From: Cesiribacter sp. SM1
Lineage (GTDB): Bacteria; Bacteroidota; Bacteroidia; Cytophagales; Cyclobacteriaceae
Direction: 5' to 3'
Assembly: GCF_020178975.1 (NCBI RefSeq)
Contig: NZ_JAHXBU010000007.1
Span: forward strand, 1 to 64,000
DNA: 64,000 nucleotides
Positions 62,225-64,000 of this stretch are shown piece by piece (position 1 is the first letter of the stretch; each line of letters begins with the position of its first letter). A model generated the notes under the pieces. The model worked only from the letters and a program-made list of their open reading frames with translations, was not told the origin of the DNA and did not search any database. A program made the translations under genes and the position numbers.

Positions 62225-62899
62225 TTAATTTCTTAGTTCACCACTCTGGGCTTTGTCTTTCAGCTGTTCGTTAGCAAAGATTGCAACCTCAACACGACGG
62301 TTTTGAGCACGACCCGATTCGTTGTCGTTGCTGGCTACAGGCTGGGTTTCGCCATAACCCCTGGTGTTAATACGGCTGGCGCTTACGCCCTGGGCAATTG
62401 CATACTGGGCTACAGCCTGTGCACGACGCTCAGACAGGCTCTGATTGTAATCATCAGCACCTTTGTCGTCGGTATGGCCTTCAATCAGTACATTGGTGTC
62501 AGGGTACTTGCGAAGTGTTTCAGCCAGCTCGCGAATATTTTGCTTTGCGGTAGGGGTGAGATCGGCCTTGTCGAAGCCAAATAAGATACCGCCCTCAAAC
62601 GTAACCTGTATACCTTCACCAACACGTTCTACAGTTGCATTTTCCAGATCATCTTCAAGCTCCCTGGCTTGCTTATCCATATAAATGCCAATTGCTGTAC
62701 CTGCCGCACCACCAATTACGGCACCCAGAATGGCACCTTTAACAGTATTACCGGCCAGCGTACCAATACCAGCACCTACAGCAGCACCACCTGCAGTACC
62801 AGCCGCGGCACCTTTACCGGTGTTGCTCCAGCTGGCACAAGAAAAAATAAATATGCTCAGGCAGAGCATCAGTGCTATAGAAATTCGAGTAGTTTTCAT
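62225..62899 (-). CDS. OmpA-family lipoprotein with glycine zipper
   Basis: 224 residues from MKTTRISIAL. Lipobox FSC at the end of the signal (about Cys21), then a glycine-zipper region (GTAGGAAVGAGIGTLAG and GAILGAVIGGAAGTAIGIYMD, about 30-75), and a C-terminal OmpA/Pal-like peptidoglycan-binding domain with NVLIEGHTDDKGADDYNQSLSERRAQAV and the RGYGETQPVASNDNESGRAQNRRVEVAI motif. Anchors the outer membrane to peptidoglycan. The glycine zipper suggests assembly or membrane association. Related E. coli protein: YiaD. Confidence 0.92.
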   Translation of the reverse strand: MKTTRISIALMLCLSIFIFSCASWSNTGKGAAAGTAGGAAVGAGIGTLAGNTVKGAILGAVIGGAAGTAIGIYMDKQARELEDDLENATVERVGEGIQVTFEGGILFGFDKADLTPTAKQNIRELAETLRKYPDTNVLIEGHTDDKGADDYNQSLSERRAQAVAQYAIAQGVSASRINTRGYGETQPVASNDNESGRAQNRRVEVAIFANEQLKDKAQSGELRN

Positions 62900-63082
62900 A
62901 ATAGTCAACTTGGTTTGGTTCTAATTTTCTTTAATTCAAAAAGTTTGCCAAATTTCAGTAGCATAAACGTTGCTAATACAATTTGGTTGGCTCTGTGTTA
63001 TTTATTAGCATCTTGTGCGATAATCGTGCCATATCAATTTTTTTATAATATTACCCGCTAGGGGTAGTGTAACTGTTTGAAA

Positions 63083-64000
63083 ATGAATTCAATCAAAACC
63101 CTGGTGGTAGGTTATGGTTTATCTGCCAAAGCCTTTCACCTGCCTTTCTTAACTACTAACCCTTCTTATGAGGTGGCTGGCATAGTACAGCCCAGGGGCA
63201 ACAGTGCCCGGGAGGAGTTTCCTCATTTAAAACATTTCCGCAGCCTGGACGAAGCCCTTGAGCAGGGGCATGCAGAGCTGGTAATTATATCGGCCCCAAA
63301 CGAGTACCATGCACCTATGGCCATGCAGGCGCTCCGGAAGGGTAAGCATGTTGTCATTGAAAAACCTTTTGCATTATCAGTGGCAGAGGCCGAAGCTATA
63401 TGCCGGGTAGCAAGGGAGCATAACAGGCTGCTAACGGTGTTTCATAACCGCCGCTGGGATGCCGATTTTCTTACCCTTAAGCAACTACTGCAGGAGCAGC
63501 AGCTTGGCAGGCCGGTTATGCTGGTCTCCAGGTTTGACCGTTTCAGGCCACAGATAAAACCCGGATGGAAGGAAGCGCCAAAGCAGGGCGCCGGTATCTT
63601 TTATAACCTGGCACCTCACCTGGTAGACCAGGCACTGCAGCTGTTTGGCTGGCCGGCCGAGCTGTATGCCCACATCAGAACAGAGCGCAAAGAGGCAGTC
63701 ACCTCCGATGCATTTGACCTGCACCTGTACTACAATGAAGTAACGGTTCATCTGGGTGCATCAACATTGGTAAGTGCTACATGGCCCCGATTTAGCCTGC
63801 TGGGTACAAAAGGCAGCTACACAAAATGGGGGATGGACCCGCAGGAAGATTTGCTGGTTGCAGGCGTGCTGCCAACTACAGCAGAGTGGGGTAATGAACC
63901 TGCAGAAGCCTGGGGAACGCTGGTTACAGGTGATAATGACAGCACCAGCAGCCAGCCTTTTAAAAGTCAGCCGGGTAACTATGGTGCGTTCTTCGCTGAA
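63083..64000 (+). CDS. Gfo/Idh/MocA-family oxidoreductase (cut by the window edge)
   Basis: Open from the ATG at 63083 to the last base (306 codons seen). The Rossmann start is IKTLVVGYGLSAKAFHLPFL, followed by LVIISAPNEYHAPMAMQALRKGKHVVIEKPFAL, in which EKP contains the conserved catalytic Lys, and by the C-terminal alpha/beta domain (GAGIFYNLAPHLVDQALQLFGWP). NAD(P)-dependent oxidation or reduction of a sugar or inositol derivative; substrate unknown. The G-Y-G-L-S variation of the GxGxxG loop matches the YdgJ/YhhX branch. Confidence 0.9.
   Translation, partial: MNSIKTLVVGYGLSAKAFHLPFLTTNPSYEVAGIVQPRGNSAREEFPHLKHFRSLDEALEQGHAELVIISAPNEYHAPMAMQALRKGKHVVIEKPFALSVAEAEAICRVAREHNRLLTVFHNRRWDADFLTLKQLLQEQQLGRPVMLVSRFDRFRPQIKPGWKEAPKQGAGIFYNLAPHLVDQALQLFGWPAELYAHIRTERKEAVTSDAFDLHLYYNEVTVHLGASTLVSATWPRFSLLGTKGSYTKWGMDPQEDLLVAGVLPTTAEWGNEPAEAWGTLVTGDNDSTSSQPFKSQPGNYGAFFAE

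Overview
The window is a stretch of a Bacteroidota chromosome, most likely of the order Cytophagales (a Cesiribacter/Nafulsella-like lineage is a guess). Support: a gldC gliding gene, a DUF3098 gene next to ftsX, a 7TMR-DISM histidine kinase, the Bacteroidota ligase-associated repair genes, tRNA genes without encoded CCA, and promoters of the TTG-N19-TAnnTTTG type (clearest before the tRNA-Glu pair). Genes are dense and lie in long same-strand runs separated by clear hairpin terminators.

Layout. 1-4180 is a decayed, AT-rich accessory region ending at the 3' end of a tRNA-Arg(CCG) gene: an IS21-type end, a broken IS256-family element, a relic frame, two overlapping small membrane-protein genes, paired palindromes and a nested palindromic/REP-like element. 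4448-11007 carries peroxide and aldehyde detoxification (Ohr, VOC protein, YqhD-type dehydrogenase), an NhaD antiporter and a SulP remnant/carbonic anhydrase/TetR operon with palindromic candidate operators. 11098-17128 handles gluconate and hexose phosphate: GntP permease, a gluconokinase/6-phosphogluconate dehydrogenase fusion and Pgi, with a yeast-type cytosine deaminase on the other strand. 17376-28064 holds a CHASE3-GAF sensor, SucC, three small lipoproteins, a LolD-like ATPase, Bcp, CsbD, Nudix, PhzF and MDR proteins, and GAPDH.

28330-38332 has two tRNA-Glu genes, the DISM kinase, GldC, two tandem M48 lipoprotein proteases, both subunits of a 3-oxoacid CoA-transferase, and the ribF-truB-DUF3098-ftsX run, which lacks the uppP gene I would expect. 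38427-49408 has an ECF sigma/anti-sigma pair and the four ligase-associated DNA-repair genes (PdeM, DEXH helicase, ATP-dependent ligase, exonuclease), interrupted by a DUF2147 gene and a membrane pyrophosphatase. 49414-58520 has a flavin reductase, folE-queD and a complete suf Fe-S operon (sufB, C, D, S, E, a DUF59 gene and a BrxA-type thiol protein). 58728-64000 has an Lrp regulator, an odd tRNA-like RNA gene, FadD, a PNPOx-fold protein, an OmpA lipoprotein and a Gfo/Idh/MocA oxidoreductase cut by the window edge.

The two signals most worth following are (1) three 15-16 nt GC-rich micro-insertions of related sequence inside one IS256 transposase gene, and (2) a free-standing class-II tRNA-like gene at 59361-59482 with intact D, T and acceptor arms, a 54-nt variable region and no U at position 33.
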